From Varroa destructor (lineage: Eukaryota; Arthropoda; Arachnida; Mesostigmata; Varroidae), in assembly GCF_002443255.2 (NCBI RefSeq), contig NW_019211455.1:57615480-57679479 (forward strand): a DNA stretch of 64,000 nt, in the 5' to 3' direction. The notes under the pieces are model-generated. The model searched no databases. It saw only the letters and a program-made list of their open reading frames with translations, and was not told where the DNA came from. A program made the position numbers and the translations under genes. Position 1 is the first letter of the stretch. Each line of letters starts with the position of its first letter. This document shows positions 12,618 to 25,120 of the stretch, piece after piece.

Positions 12618-14830
12618 CCAACCCGATGCCTAATAATCAGCTGTCGGCGGAAGTCTAGATATTTGCACCAAGCGCCGTTCGTCCTTTAGGCTCGATATCG
12701 CTCGAAAGCAATCGTTGGTTGTTTGTGAAGCGGACGCCTCCGCCAAGATAAGTATGACAATATTTCACACGCTAGAAGTTAACTAGTAAAATGTGTAAAT
12801 GACTATAATAATTATTACAATCACTTGAAGATCACTGGAGAGCATGTGGTCCAGCGTAGTAATATCACGACAGGACAGATGGACGAAGGACAAAGCGACA
12901 AAGAAAATGAAAGTCTGCCATCAATCTTACGATACCTCGCTCTCCACCTCGCTCAAACACCGTTAGTATCCTGCAATGTCCAAACTCAATAGAACAACAT
13001 CATGGCTGAAAGCCATGATAGGGGACAAGTGGTAGAGTTGAATAGAAATTTTTGCACTGTTACACGCTCCTTTAGAACCGGGTACGAGAAACGATAAGAA
13101 TAGCAATAGTTATCATTTTATAGTAAACTATATCATCCACCATATAATCACAGTCAAATAATATTGAGCAACCCGATATAGCAGCAATAAGAGTCGATTG
13201 GAAAGACTACTCAGTCTAATCACTAAGAGCTACTAGGCTTACACTGGTTAGATAAATTACGCAAGGATCTTCTAAGCGCATGGCGGACGTCCTAAAATAT
13301 CTCACTTGTTTTCAGATTGAGCACGAAATAAACACAGTTATTAGAGAAACAATTGCTTTTATCAGCTACACCGATGCTTTCAATCGACCTAACTAACAGT
13401 AATTATCTTATTTTTATTATTATTATTAAATTAATATTATTGTAAATGTTCAAAGAAGAACTGTCCGTTGTCGTGGCAATGAGATATCTGAGAGAGGCTG
13501 AGCAAAAATTGCCGCTCCATCAAGCCGTAGGTGGGTAAGCATCCGTGAGTGCGAATGCGAAAGAATAAGCCCTGCTCCCTTCATAGCCAAGCACCCATCG
13601 CTGACGCTGGTGAGCGTTCTTCTCAATCTGCAGGGGGTCGGTCGATCACACACCGGCAGAAACAATAGCGTTGCTAAGGACGAAACGAACGGTTTAATTT
13701 TCAACGACGCTACCGTGTCCAGGCACGTTCCTTGCCCCGATACGGACCAACTGTAAGCAAATCTGAGCACCAGATCAAGTAGGGATGCAACGATGATATC
13801 TGCCATTCAGCAACCTTAATTCCTATTCCAGAGCGAAATGAGCTCGTCAGTTGATGAGATTGGCGCTATTAATCGCATTGCGCGTGAGAACGTGCACGTG
13901 CTGATGGTGAAGAAATCAATCATTCCTGTAAAAGCATGTTTGTTGTTGCCTCTGGATAGGTTTGAAATCCATTCTTCCCCTTAGATCCGTTCGTTTCAAG
14001 GCCCAACGATGCTAACAGACACGCTACACGCAGCGTCGGCTGTAAATGTCAGGAAGATAAATGCAGTACTACATACTTTAGCAAGTATAACTTCCTCTGA
14101 AGTATGTCAATTGAACGATAAATAACCCAATCGGATAGGTACATTATTATAATACTCCTTCCATATGAAACGTCTCGTTGGACCGCAATACCCGTTACGT
14201 CCCCGCATGAAATGGACGATTCTTTAAAACGAAATTTCAGCAACATCTTGCTAGCGACAATAGTAATCAACGTTTGTTGTTCCGGATTGCATCGCCGCCA
14301 TACCTACAACACAAAATAACAACGTATTGCCGGAAGATGACGTGTTTGTTAAAGTAAATAATAACAATTGTAACATGTACCGAATTATTTGGCCGTTGTT
14401 TCAAAGGCCAAGCGATTTTGCTACTTGGCTTTTACGTTCGTCTGTGGCCATGTTAAGCATAAAGATCTTTCATACATGGTTAAGATTCATCATAAGATAT
14501 ATAACTTCGCTGTGTCAGCGATATTTTCTTATTACAGATGTATATTGTGCGTCCGCGAGTTCTAAATTCGTTTTTATTCTAAATTAACTCCGCGTCAAAA
14601 TCTTCATCTCTGTATAGTGATAGCCAATGACAATGTATTCTACCCTGAAACTCGTGAGACGTATCTCTGACGATCGCAAGTGTGAAACGTAGTCTGTGTA
14701 CATTTAGGTCAGAAGAGAGATGTGCCAAGACGGACTTAATTCAATGTCTATCAAACGACAATACGTGTACATCGTACTACCACATCAGACATTTAACGAC
14801 AAAATCGTTTCGCCAACAACTGCAGTTGCG

Positions 14831-14856
14831 GTTGTTGCAGCTGCAGCTGCAACAAC
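14831..14856. repeat. 26-bp perfect palindrome with two CAGCTG E-boxes
   Basis: The sequence reads identically on both strands over 26 bases. Its centre is GCAGCTGCAGCTGC, flanked by GTTGTT and AACAAC. Two overlapping bHLH-type E-boxes are contained in it. Confidence 0.8.
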
Positions 14857-16468
14857 GGATTGTACCTGTGTAAACTAACGGCACACAGAGTGGCGTAAAA
14901 GGGGCGGTGGGCACTGTTCTGCTATGTCGTTTAGCGAGAGGATTGTATCATAACACATAATGCGACATTAACGTAAGTCGATGCTATATGCGGAATGATG
15001 ATGGCCAATGCACACATACATACGCCAGTAGAAACATTTAATTTTCTGGTCATAGCATGATTTTTATTGTCTCTTGTGATCCGCTACCCGATTCAGCGGG
15101 CCATCATATGAGCGTGCAAGTTACACCAACCAAAGTCTGTAATGCGACGCGCGGCACCTAAATGAGCCTATTAAAAATAGAAGGCCACGGCAAGAACGGC
15201 TTAATAGCATAACACTACATCTGGTTTGTGTTAGAATGTAAAAAAAAGTCACCGCAATGCGAATAGTAAAAATGTGCATCACATATTTTTCTCTATGTGC
15301 AACAAACTTGCAGTTCTTCTAAATTTAATTAACGTAAGTGTATAACAAATACTTGTAGTATATTGGAAGATAAAACGCATCAAGCACCTAGCGTGATTTC
15401 TTGTATATCGGTGCCTAAAGGTTTCAACCTTTACAAGGAAAAATGACAAATTGTTTCGGGCACCTCAGCTGCCACTTGGTTTCAGGGATTCACTGATTAA
15501 TAAGCCGTGGGCCGCACTGTTACACAGGTGTCATACTACGAAATGCATTCGACAGTATTTCAGTACCCTGCGTTACCAGGTGAGACTACTCGTCGTTTCA
15601 ACGATCACGACCACTATTATCGACAGTCATATCTAACAATAAGTAAAGGGGTCCCTCTTACAATCCCTTCCAGTCGTTTCAGCTTTGTCCTTAGAACAGA
15701 CGAAAAAGACAAGCCAAGCCCCTAAAAATAGGTGTACGACGAGCAAGCAGATGTCTGGTAGTCAGAATCAATCGACAACAATACTACTAGCTCGAATAGC
15801 GCTCACAATGAAGACGAAACAAAGATATCATCAATCCGAGCGCCGATGGATGGCGTCACATGTAGTAACCTCGAGGTTAGCATTTGTTGCCAGCGTTTGA
15901 GAAGAAGCCGCGTTAGAAGCTCCGTCGCCTCGAACACCCTCAACCGCCTTTAAGCCACGGTCTCTTTGAGGGGGTTGTTGATGTCTCACCGCCGCCATCA
16001 TCATCAGTTAAGATAACGCGAAGATATCACTGTTAACAATGGGCAAGGTGATAATTATGCGTCAGTGATAAATGCCCTCTCCCGTTGCCCCTCGCTAATC
16101 TTACTGGATAGTTTTAGACGCGTTAGTTTCTCTCGAGGGGTCCGTAGCGGCCTCTAGTCACTGTAGCTAGTTATGATGAAGCCGTAGACCGATAGTAAAC
16201 GAATAACAATCCAGCCGCCGTTCTATGCTTGACGATATGGAAATATTGAACCCCATATCTCAGTTAATCGTACGTTACTGGTCGACTGGCAACAGTCGGT
16301 TAGTTAGAGATTTATTCTGAGTCGGCCACCTACGACACAAATCCAAAGCAAAGGAGCCATAGGGAGGGTACGAGTAGGCCTACTTGGCTGGCTTTACCGA
16401 GCTGCGTCGGTTGTGGCAAGTTCGCTTTTTTATTTTAGTCCATTAAGTCCCGCGTATCACAGGTGAGT

Positions 16469-16499
16469 CTGCCGTGGATGGCATGCAAGTCCACGGCAG
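16469..16499. repeat. 10-bp perfect inverted repeat beside a splice-donor-like site
   Basis: Arms CTGCCGTGGA (16469-16478) and TCCACGGCAG (16490-16499) flank an 11-base loop. The stem begins directly after CAG|GTGAGT at 16460-16468. Confidence 0.7.
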
Positions 16500-17639
16500 A
16501 AAGAAGCCGATGGTCAACGCGTGACAATAGAAGGAGTAGCAAAAGAAATTTGCCTGAGTCAACCAGTGCGCCATAGGGTGTCAACATTCTTACCCTGTTC
16601 CCCTCTATACCTGTTAGGGTATCAAGTTAAGAAGAAAGCAGAGAATCAGAACATGCACCGATTTTCGAGGGACAAAAGAATGTACCGATGACCGCCGAAA
16701 TCATGCAAAAGCTGGACCTACCCAAATGTTGATACTATAAGAGACATATTTCAAAAATACATTTTATTTACCTAGAGACGCTGAGATCGTCGCCCAAATC
16801 TAAAACACCAGGCACTGTTATTGTTACGTGAGAAGAACCAAAGGGAAGTCTAATAAAAACACGCTCGTAATGATAAGGCGACAGTTTCATCGAGTAAAAT
16901 TTTGCGAGCTGTGAACACCTCTATCCAGATTCTAAAAATTATTACTTTTACTGCCTAGGACAGATTATACCTAAAAGGTTTCACTATGAATCAAGGGTGG
17001 AAATTAACAGTTACGAAACAACGCGGCTAAACCTCGACAAGGGCTGTTCGAAGGAGACTGACTCAGGAGACTATAATAAAGACTGAAGCAGAAAACCATC
17101 ATTAACCGAAGGAACGTGCATTTCGCTTTATGCTCATCTCGAAAAACGACCCGAACAAGATTTTATTGGGCTAGCAAAAAAATATGAAATAAAACCAAAC
17201 GTGGAACGGACAGTCTGGCGGTCCGGGCAGCGTTCTGTTTACGTAACCACAGAAATGGTTGTCTCTGTTCAGACAATACCTGCAGTCGACATCTCACAGA
17301 TAGAAAATTGTCATTATAATTCTATTCATAATATGTTATGCACAAAAAAAAAGTTATGTACTCGGCAAACTAGGGAACAAGTAGACAAACTGAGAGCCCA
17401 TGTCGTAGCAAACGTTTTAGCATGATAAGCTCTTGATTAGTTCTTCATACGTCGGCTACCTCAATTGGCTCGACTGTTTTTACTGTGTGATATTTGCACG
17501 TACGGGGAATCATGTAATCGATAGATTTATTACTGCCGATGTCTATCTAGAACAATCACTATTTTTAGACCGACTCCTGTTACCATTATGCTTCTCCCAC
17601 CCTCGTACCGATTTCTGTTGGACTAACTAGTATCGACAA

Positions 17640-17642
<3 letters not shown>

Positions 17643-17688
<46 letters not shown>

Positions 17689-17689
17689 T
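17643..17689. repeat. Compound (TA)n(CA)n microsatellite
   Basis: About 32 bases of TA repeats pass directly into CA repeats. Confidence 0.9.
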
Positions 17690-18156
17690 ATCTTGTCCTG
17701 CCTTTTATGCTAAAATAACGGTCACCTTGGAGACTTAATGCGTTTACTCCCCCCTCTTGTATGGCCGGCTTGAGTAAACAACATTTCAAAGGAGTAAATA
17801 TCACCGTACCTTAAGTGATTATATGTGTATGTATATGAATGATCGCTTGCCTTTCACCTGTTCGAGCATAACGCAAACTAACGGATACTAAACCCTTAAA
17901 CCCGCACCCCTCAGTCTTCCGGTTTCCTCTTGCTGAACCGGTAGTGCTTGACGTGAGCCGACTGTCGCAAAATACTATCGTTAAATTTCTTCAGAAGGTG
18001 ACAGAATAAATCGTTTATAGAAAGGCCGATTGACTTAGATAGACATGAGTAATTAGTTCTTGACTGATATGGTCGTTTCCTATCATCGTATCTTATTAAC
18101 TTTATGGCATAATTGCACAGTTCGTTGGTAAGCATTTGCCTACAACAAGAACCACA

Positions 18157-18159
<3 letters not shown>

Positions 18160-18201
<42 letters not shown>

Positions 18202-18206
18202 ATATA
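18160..18206. repeat. (TA)n microsatellite
   Basis: An uninterrupted TA run of about 40 bases, then CTATATA. Confidence 0.9.
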
Positions 18207-19310
18207 CAATTGGCTAACTGCAGAGGAGGCCGAACACATTGCTATGACACTATCACCCTGTGCTGGGTTCTGTGGTAAGGCACACATTGCCGGCCTCGCA
18301 AGTGTTAGTTCTGCAATTAGATAGACTATATGTACAGACGTACGTTTGTATAGAAAGCGGACATATGGCTGTACACAACCACTAATAAAGCAGATCTAAC
18401 CTATATTAACATTTTGACAAAGTGTGGTTGCAATCGTTCTTATAACCCGAAGCATTATCTGTACAAACTTTTTATGCGAACTAAAACTTATTGTAACAAA
18501 AAATAAACTTCGTTATGACAGCTTGCTCTGCGTTCAGTTAGCAGATATTCTAACCGCAGATAAAATTTAAAGTAAAAATTACTCTTTACAAAAAAAAAAC
18601 AAAGAGTAGCTTATCTCCACACACTCTGAGCGCGGACAGTTTCGAAATAGAGAAAAAAAAAGTTGACACTATTATTATAGCCTGGAATCAACGCGGGATA
18701 CCTTTAGCGTTGTCATAAACATACCCGACAAACTACTTCAAAGGACACTAAATAACGGCTGTGGACTGGAATATATATCAACAATGTACATGACTATAGT
18801 ATAGGTACACGATACGGGTTTTGGTGGGTAACGGATCTACTTACTAGCTGTTACAGACATGTTATGATCTAAGTTAAAATTCAGGCATAGACACTCGGTC
18901 GGCTGGAAGCAAGCCGTCTGGCCTAACGCCGATACCCGACGTAAAACTCGAAATATGGAGAAAGACTATACGTGCAGATGTTGGATCGGATGGATGATGT
19001 GTAAGTACCTAGTACTGCTCACATATTACGGAAGTGTTAGAAAGAGTACAGAGCCGTAAAAAGCTCAAAATATAGCCGCCGCGTGCAGTTAAAATAGTGC
19101 CTGACTTCATACGTGCAGGAGTACAAACTGGCTGGGATAAATGGGAGAATGTTTTGTGCAGACTCATCTGCGTTGCCGTCTTCAATTGTTTTTTGCTAAA
19201 TTATATGCCCAGCTAACATATTTAATGTCAAGAGATATACTGACGTTGCACAAGTAAGTCTCAATCTTTTATAGAGTAGAATTTTATTAAAGTGTTTCAA
19301 TCCTGTAACT

Positions 19311-19452
19311 CAGGTAAGATGCTTGCGGTGAAAGTGCCTTTATATATATGTATATATATACATATACATATATATAAATAAGACAGGTAAGATGCTTGCG
19401 GTGAAAGTTCCTTTATATATATGTATATATATACATATACATATATATAAAT
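19311..19452. repeat. Tandem duplication, 73-base period, with TA-rich hairpin
   Basis: Two 69-base copies, 19311-19379 and 19384-19452, differ at one base (GTGCC versus GTTCC). Each starts CAGGTAAGATGCTTGCGG and ends in an alternating TATATG/CATATA inverted repeat. Near-identity indicates a recent duplication. Confidence 0.9.
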
Positions 19453-22400
19453 GCAGCGTTTACTTTCACACTTGTATAAGCATTGTTGTATCTGTTCCTT
19501 TATCCTCGGTTGTTGGCTAAGGTGTAGTAGTCTTGCCCCTCATAATATTTCCGAAGAGATCAACATTGGACAAACGACAAATATTTTACGGATCAATTGG
19601 GAACGAATAAAAATGATAGCCGTTGAAGAGCTGTTGAGGGTATGTCGCACAGTCGAGTGTGGGGTCCATTTTTCGCCCTCAAGGGGAGGGCTAGTTAGCG
19701 GAGGTCAAATTTGTGAGAAAATACTTCAGAAGGAAGAAATACAACCTGGTATGGGTTCCAGTATAAATTTGAACCTGCAAATACGGGGGGCGTGCATTAA
19801 CTGCTTTATAGAGACTAATTAATTATAAGATAGGACTGAAAAAAGGCCGAATTGTGCCATACCTTACAAAGCAAGGAGCAGAGCGATTTAATTCGACCTG
19901 ATCTGTAATCGATCGAGCGCAGGAATTAACAAGCTTATTTAATTTAGGGATAGTGCGTCTTTATAAACAACATTCCATAGATGATGGAGAAAATGGTTTC
20001 CTCGAATGAGCGAAGGAAAGCCAGATTCACGGACAGAGGAAAAGAATCAGTTCTAGCCGTCTCATTAAGGCCGTCAAATGAGATATTAATCGGTATCCTT
20101 CATCAACGTGTACTGAAAAGACGATTTCATGTGCGATAATGAAATGGGTCCGTCTTTTCTGTTTCAATTAACCTCCGCTGCCTTTAATGGCTCGATTGTC
20201 CTGACCTTAAGACACCTACGTACACCAATTGCAAAGCACGAATTTCCTATGGCCTTGCCAACTGGGCCGAGTTGTGAGACTACGATCCAGTCGCACGGCG
20301 CAACGGCGCCAGATACGATCTTAGTAGTAATCATACTTGCATACGTTGTGCTAGTTATCGGAGTGCTACGTCCCCTATACGACATGTGAGCAAAGGCCTA
20401 GAACAGTGAGCAACGAGTCTTCGGACGACATTGAACATTACGAGAACACATTGTCTTCGTGAATAGAATTGGTTAAAATATAGATAGCACAAAACAGACC
20501 AGTCGACACTTCCCCTTTCTCGTCCACCTCCTTTTGTTTAGTTGAATACGCAGATTGGCAGTGAGGTGCTGAACCTCATTATACACGCTCGTTACGTTAC
20601 GACTACGACCGGCACAGTCTTCCCCCTTTAGCTCCAGCCGATGGAAACCAGCGTTGTAAGTCATCGAAGTTATTGCTTCTGCTGCTGTTGTTGTTGTTGA
20701 CTCGAAGTGGATGCTGTCTAGAAGAAATAGCGATCGGCCTATTAGCTGTCGCCATTGGCATTACTACCGTTGACGGTGTCATTCCACTGCAGCGGCTACT
20801 TCGGCTGATATGTAAACAACTATTGGCCTAAGCATGTTTTCTACTATTTTCGTGGGAGAAATAGCGTGGCAGTAGTAATTGGTATTCTAACAAGCCGATA
20901 TCACACCGTTGGCCTACTGCCTGTTCGGCCATGAAACGGCCAAAAAATGGATTGGGAAAGACGATTAGCATCTTGTTTTGTTTCGATATGATCAGTTAAC
21001 GTTTTCGTTGTTTGTTTGCTTGAAAAGAGGAAGATGACCATCATGATAGTCATATTGATAATGCAGATCGTTGTTTGAAGAACAGTGGAACTGCACCTGT
21101 GCAGATGTTCTACTACGATCATGTGCCCTATTGTTGATTCGGTGAAGACATTGGCCGACAGTTGAGCGCAGTGCCCAATTAATTAACTGGCTCCAGGTGC
21201 TGAAGGACCGCTAGACGGGCTCCAGGGAAGGGACGGGCTGCAGAGAGAAATCGAATAGGGTACCACCATCATCAGCTGTGATCGTAGATAACTCAACAGC
21301 CACGCCAAGAATGGCTTTGCCCCAAAAGAAAGCGAACAAGGCGCGTAAGTTGGCAATGATACGATGACAGTGATAACAACAATGTCGAAAAAGAGGCCAA
21401 AGAGCGAAGTTTGATACAAATTTGGCTTATCCTATCGCTATTATTAAACAACGTGTGTAAAGCGGTACCTTTCTGTCAACGGTCAGTCAAAACATACATA
21501 CATCATCATCAGCATCGTCGTCGTTGTTTTTATATATCGGGCAACAGAGAAAAACCGAAATTAAACAGCGAAAAAAAAGTGAAAGCCAAATAGAAAACAA
21601 CGAGTCCTTACGGTATGCATCGTTTCATTTAGTAATAGCATTGAAGTAAATATAGAAAATAGGCCTCGATTCTCCTCCAGCCCAGCCACACGCACCGCCG
21701 TTCCTTAAAAAACATTCATATCGTACGACCGGATGAATGAATATATGTTTTCGATCGTCCATTGTCAACGACGTTAAACATCGAAACAACTGATGATTGC
21801 CTGCAATGGCTGGCAAATGTTGCGTCGTCGCACTTATGCGATACGTAGTGTCGACGTATAATGTGGCAGCAATATATCCGTCCGCTTGTATCTATTTGTG
21901 TGTATGATTCCTGGTCGAAATTATGGTGCTTGCTGGGAATTGTTGAAAAAAGCTGTGAATGGTGCTCACCATGAGACAAGATTTGGTGATCTTGAGGTCA
22001 ACTGAATGAGGGCTTGCCATCGCCGACGGCCGGAGTAACAACAAAATCACTGCGTCCTTGACCGAAATGTACAGTTTATGCTTATGCAGTCGATGAAAAT
22101 GGAGCAAGCTTTAAGAGGTTGATGGCTCAACCGATGATGAGCATTGATCGTTGCATCGAGTTACGCGTATAACGCGCAATTTTCATTGGCTTTTTTTTCT
22201 TAGCTGGTTTTAATAGGCTGTATTATTATAACGTGTCGTGAAAGACATTCGACGATTACGAGCGTGAAATTGTAGTTGCTCGGTATTCGATGTAACGTAT
22301 TTCCGTTCCGTGGTATGCCCGCATTTCGTGAGCTTCATTTACACCTGCGTTATGACGAAAAGCCTGTCATAGTTGATAGGTCGACCAAACAGGCCGGCCA

Positions 22401-23486
22401 GGGCCTTTTCCGTACAGGGAAACCTGCTTGCCAGACACAATTGGACAAAGATTGTCCAGAGGCGTCCCCGAGTAACTCAATAAAGAGAGAAGGAGCAGAA
22501 GAGCGTCTAAGAACAATTTTTCTTTGTGGCTCGGAAGCAAATTTGGTTTTAAAATCCTTTTTAGTAAAAGTAAGCTCAGCAAAACACAACAAACTACACT
22601 ACATGGTAATTCTGGGACTGAGTGATGCGCGCTCCTTAAAGCAATCATTACACCTTAATAAAATCGAAGCTGTGACACATTAAGTTCTATTTCTGAAGAT
22701 GAGAAATATCAACCACTCTCTAATATCGTGTTAGACCTCATCTAGAGCTCAGACATTTCCTTCTACTTCTTCTCTCGAATTAGACCCATTTACATCTGCG
22801 TACGTATAAGCGTACTATGCTTACGATGCGATAATATAACACGATTGCGATAATATAAAAGGTTTTAGCTTGCAAAAAGTTTAAAACCAAAGTTACCGCA
22901 ACTCACTTTGAAGGGTAATAATAGTTTTAAAAATCTCGTACATATGTTTACAAGGGACAAAATATGCATCTGCAAGACTCTCTCGCTTCATACAGGCTCT
23001 ATGATAAATCCCCGTCATGTAGTTTTTTCGGCCGGTCTGGCTCATCTAGCTGCAAAAAAAACAGGGCAAAAGGAAGAGCCTTTGAGGCCTCCTGAGGCAC
23101 AATCAACGCACTGTCCTGTTGGCTATGGTGATCATAAAGAATGGCTGAGTCTGTAATCAATAAAGGACTACCAGTGTGTTAAGTGCGGTCAACGTATATT
23201 GTTCTTTTTGTTGTTGCTTTTTTGGTAATGTCTTATATTAATATTATTCAATAATTATTGACACCATCATCAGCAGCATCGTTATATCAACTCATTTTTG
23301 CATTACTATGACGAAGGGAAAAGAGTATCTTTGTTTGTTGCTTGTAAACACACGAGTATGGAGTGATTCCTAGCATAGTGTGTACATAGATATATACATA
23401 TGACATAATATAATACACATATACACAAACACTATATATAATAGATATATAATAGATACGTCTATATTTGTAGTACCCAAGCCCGC
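19453..23486. other. No supported gene; 3' flank of copy 2
   Basis: Several 70-135 codon frames on both strands overlap each other and show no domain. A few minus-strand frames around 20.9-21.4 kb encode hydrophobic stretches, too weak to call. Confidence 0.5.
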
Positions 23487-24074
23487 CTACCATCCGTGGC
23501 CGTGATGCTCCACCTTCTCCTTCTTAATATAAACAGGCACTCCAACCTCGACGGGCTTCTTGACGATGACCTCCTTGAAAACAGGCACCTTGACGGGCAC
23601 AGCCACCGGCTGTGGGATCTTGATGATCTTGTGCACTGGTACGGGGACGAACTTCGGCACCTTCACTGGCACGGGAACGTGCTTCACGACAGGAACTGGC
23701 ACGTGCTTGTAGACGGGCACCGGAACATGGTTTATAACAGGCACTGGCACAGGTACGGGCACAGAGTGTGGCACCGGCACGGGTTTAGGCACGGGCACGA
23801 CCTTCGGCACGTGCACGATCTTAGGGATCTTCTTTACCACCGGCACTTTGACGGGTACCGGCAACGGCTTAGGTACGTGGACGACGTGTGGCACAGGAAC
23901 AAGCTTGTGCACCGGATAAGGTTTGGCTACTGGTACAGGTTTAGGGATTGGCACGATTTTATGAACATACTTGACCACTTCGTGCACGTGGCCATGCGGC
24001 TCCCAGCCGTGCCCACCTGCGTTGACTGAAACGGTTGCCACACAGAGGGCAGCGAGCGCTACGAATACCTTCAT
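23487..24074 (-). CDS. Secreted Val/Pro-repeat cuticle-like protein with HGW ends (family copy 2)
   Basis: Encodes 195 residues in one exon. Residues 1-19 (MKVFVALAALCVATVSVNA) are a signal peptide, which sets the start although the frame is open for 62 more codons upstream. The mature N-terminus is GGHGWEPHGHVHEVVKYVHK, and Val-Pro repeats follow (units VPVPVYKH, VPVPVVKH, VPVPVKVPKF). Conserved blocks are PVVKKIPKIVHVPK in the middle and VPVKVPVFKEVIVKKPVEV near the end. The C-terminus is Lys/His-rich and ends HHGHGW, so an HGW motif sits at both ends of the mature chain. It is closest to the 38.8 kb copy. The mature chain has no Cys. Inferred role: secreted structural protein, probably cuticular, with His/Lys available for cross-linking. 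Automatic pipelines may give such sequences unrelated names because of low complexity. Confidence 0.92.
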   Translation of the reverse strand: MKVFVALAALCVATVSVNAGGHGWEPHGHVHEVVKYVHKIVPIPKPVPVAKPYPVHKLVPVPHVVHVPKPLPVPVKVPVVKKIPKIVHVPKVVPVPKPVPVPHSVPVPVPVPVINHVPVPVYKHVPVPVVKHVPVPVKVPKFVPVPVHKIIKIPQPVAVPVKVPVFKEVIVKKPVEVGVPVYIKKEKVEHHGHGW

Positions 24075-24102
24075 GTCGACTTGAGTTTCTCGTCGGTAGA
24101 CA

Positions 24103-24132
24103 ATGTCGTTATTGGTTCGCGCCGGTTTTATT
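24103..24132 (-). promoter_or_regulatory. Weak core promoter candidate of copy 2
   Basis: Minus-strand AATAAAA (24132-24126) could act as a degenerate TATA box. A GACATTG initiator-like sequence has its A at 24104, 28 bases downstream. The match is weaker than for copies 1, 3 and 5, and no TCAGT was found here. Confidence 0.25.
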
Positions 24133-24155
24133 GGCAGTGCCGCCCCGGGTCCCGC

Positions 24156-24163
24156 TGACGTCA
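24156..24163. promoter_or_regulatory. CRE/ATF palindrome TGACGTCA upstream of copy 2
   Basis: A perfect 8-base cAMP-response/ATF palindrome lies 82 bases upstream of the copy 2 ATG, just above the TATA-like sequence. The position suits a proximal promoter element. Another TGACGTCA occurs at 2580-2587, so a chance match is possible. Confidence 0.35.
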
Positions 24164-25120
24164 GAGCGGGCAGCGCTTTCTCGCTTGTCGTCGTGGCCGA
24201 CCGTAGTAAAACCACGCCAACAAACGGTTGGTTGGCTGCTGCTGCTGCTGCTGCTATCAATGAAGCCAGTCACCCAGCCAGCCAAACAGACAGGCAGCTA
24301 GCCTTCTCTGATGCTGAAGCCAGCTGCAACAGAAGCACAGTGGAAGGCGTCTTAGCCCGCTGCTACTGCAGCTGCTGCCGTGGTCGTTGCTGTTGTTTTC
24401 ACCGCAGCTACTTTTTTCATCTTTCAGTTATCAGTGGTTGTTCGGAGTGAAAGTGCGCGCGGGCATCACGGTGTCTGTGTCATGGTGCCCGGCTGGATCT
24501 GGGCTCTAGAACATGTTCTATGTATGTCTTGGTCGGTGTATGCCGCGCGGGTGCGCGGCCGCTCTAGCGTCTGCTGTGTGACGTTACCTGTCCGGTTGTG
24601 TATACGTGAGGAGTACTGGTTCACTTAGGCGAGCAAGGTCGCTCAGACATCGGGAGCATCCGACGGCAGCGACGCCGCTACCAGACTTCGATGTTGCCGA
24701 TGTCAACAGCAACTAGCGGGGCGTTTGGAATAGACGTGCGTGACGCGTGGACGGTCCTACAGACCGCGTCGAATATCGCCAGTTGCCTTTGCTGCCACAT
24801 CGTGACCGTGACCACTAACACAACTGGCAATAGTCTATAGCACTAATATCACCGCTGCCCCGTGTCCCCCCCTCCCCAGAGCAATTACCATCAGAGCGAC
24901 CACTATTATTACCAGAGCAGAATGGCTCTGCGCACAGACAAATCTGATGGGAGTGCCTCCAGTCACATCTGGACGGCTGGTGCCATCAATGCGAGCAGCG
25001 GTAACAGCAGCAGCTGCTCATTTTTGCTGAACAGTACTAGCAAGTACAGCTGCAGTCAAACGTAGTTTTCCCCGTAGCGTCATCGCGGCTATAGAAGATT
25101 ACACTGGTGAGGAAGACTCT
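24164..25120. other. GC-richer upstream flank of copy 2
   Basis: GC-rich with a GCT repeat at about 24235-24255 and CAGC/CAGCCAGC words. No coding signal. Likely regulatory or an unmethylated GC-rich promoter flank. Confidence 0.5.

Larger units (their letters stand above)
12275..19310. other. No supported gene; structured repeats
   Basis: Holds the hairpin at 12574, the palindrome at 14831, a possible 24-base microexon at 16439-16462 and TA microsatellites. Confidence 0.55.

Noticed and set aside
22276..22683. 135-codon plus frame as a gene
   Set aside because: No recognisable motif, two overlapping minus-strand frames, no promoter.
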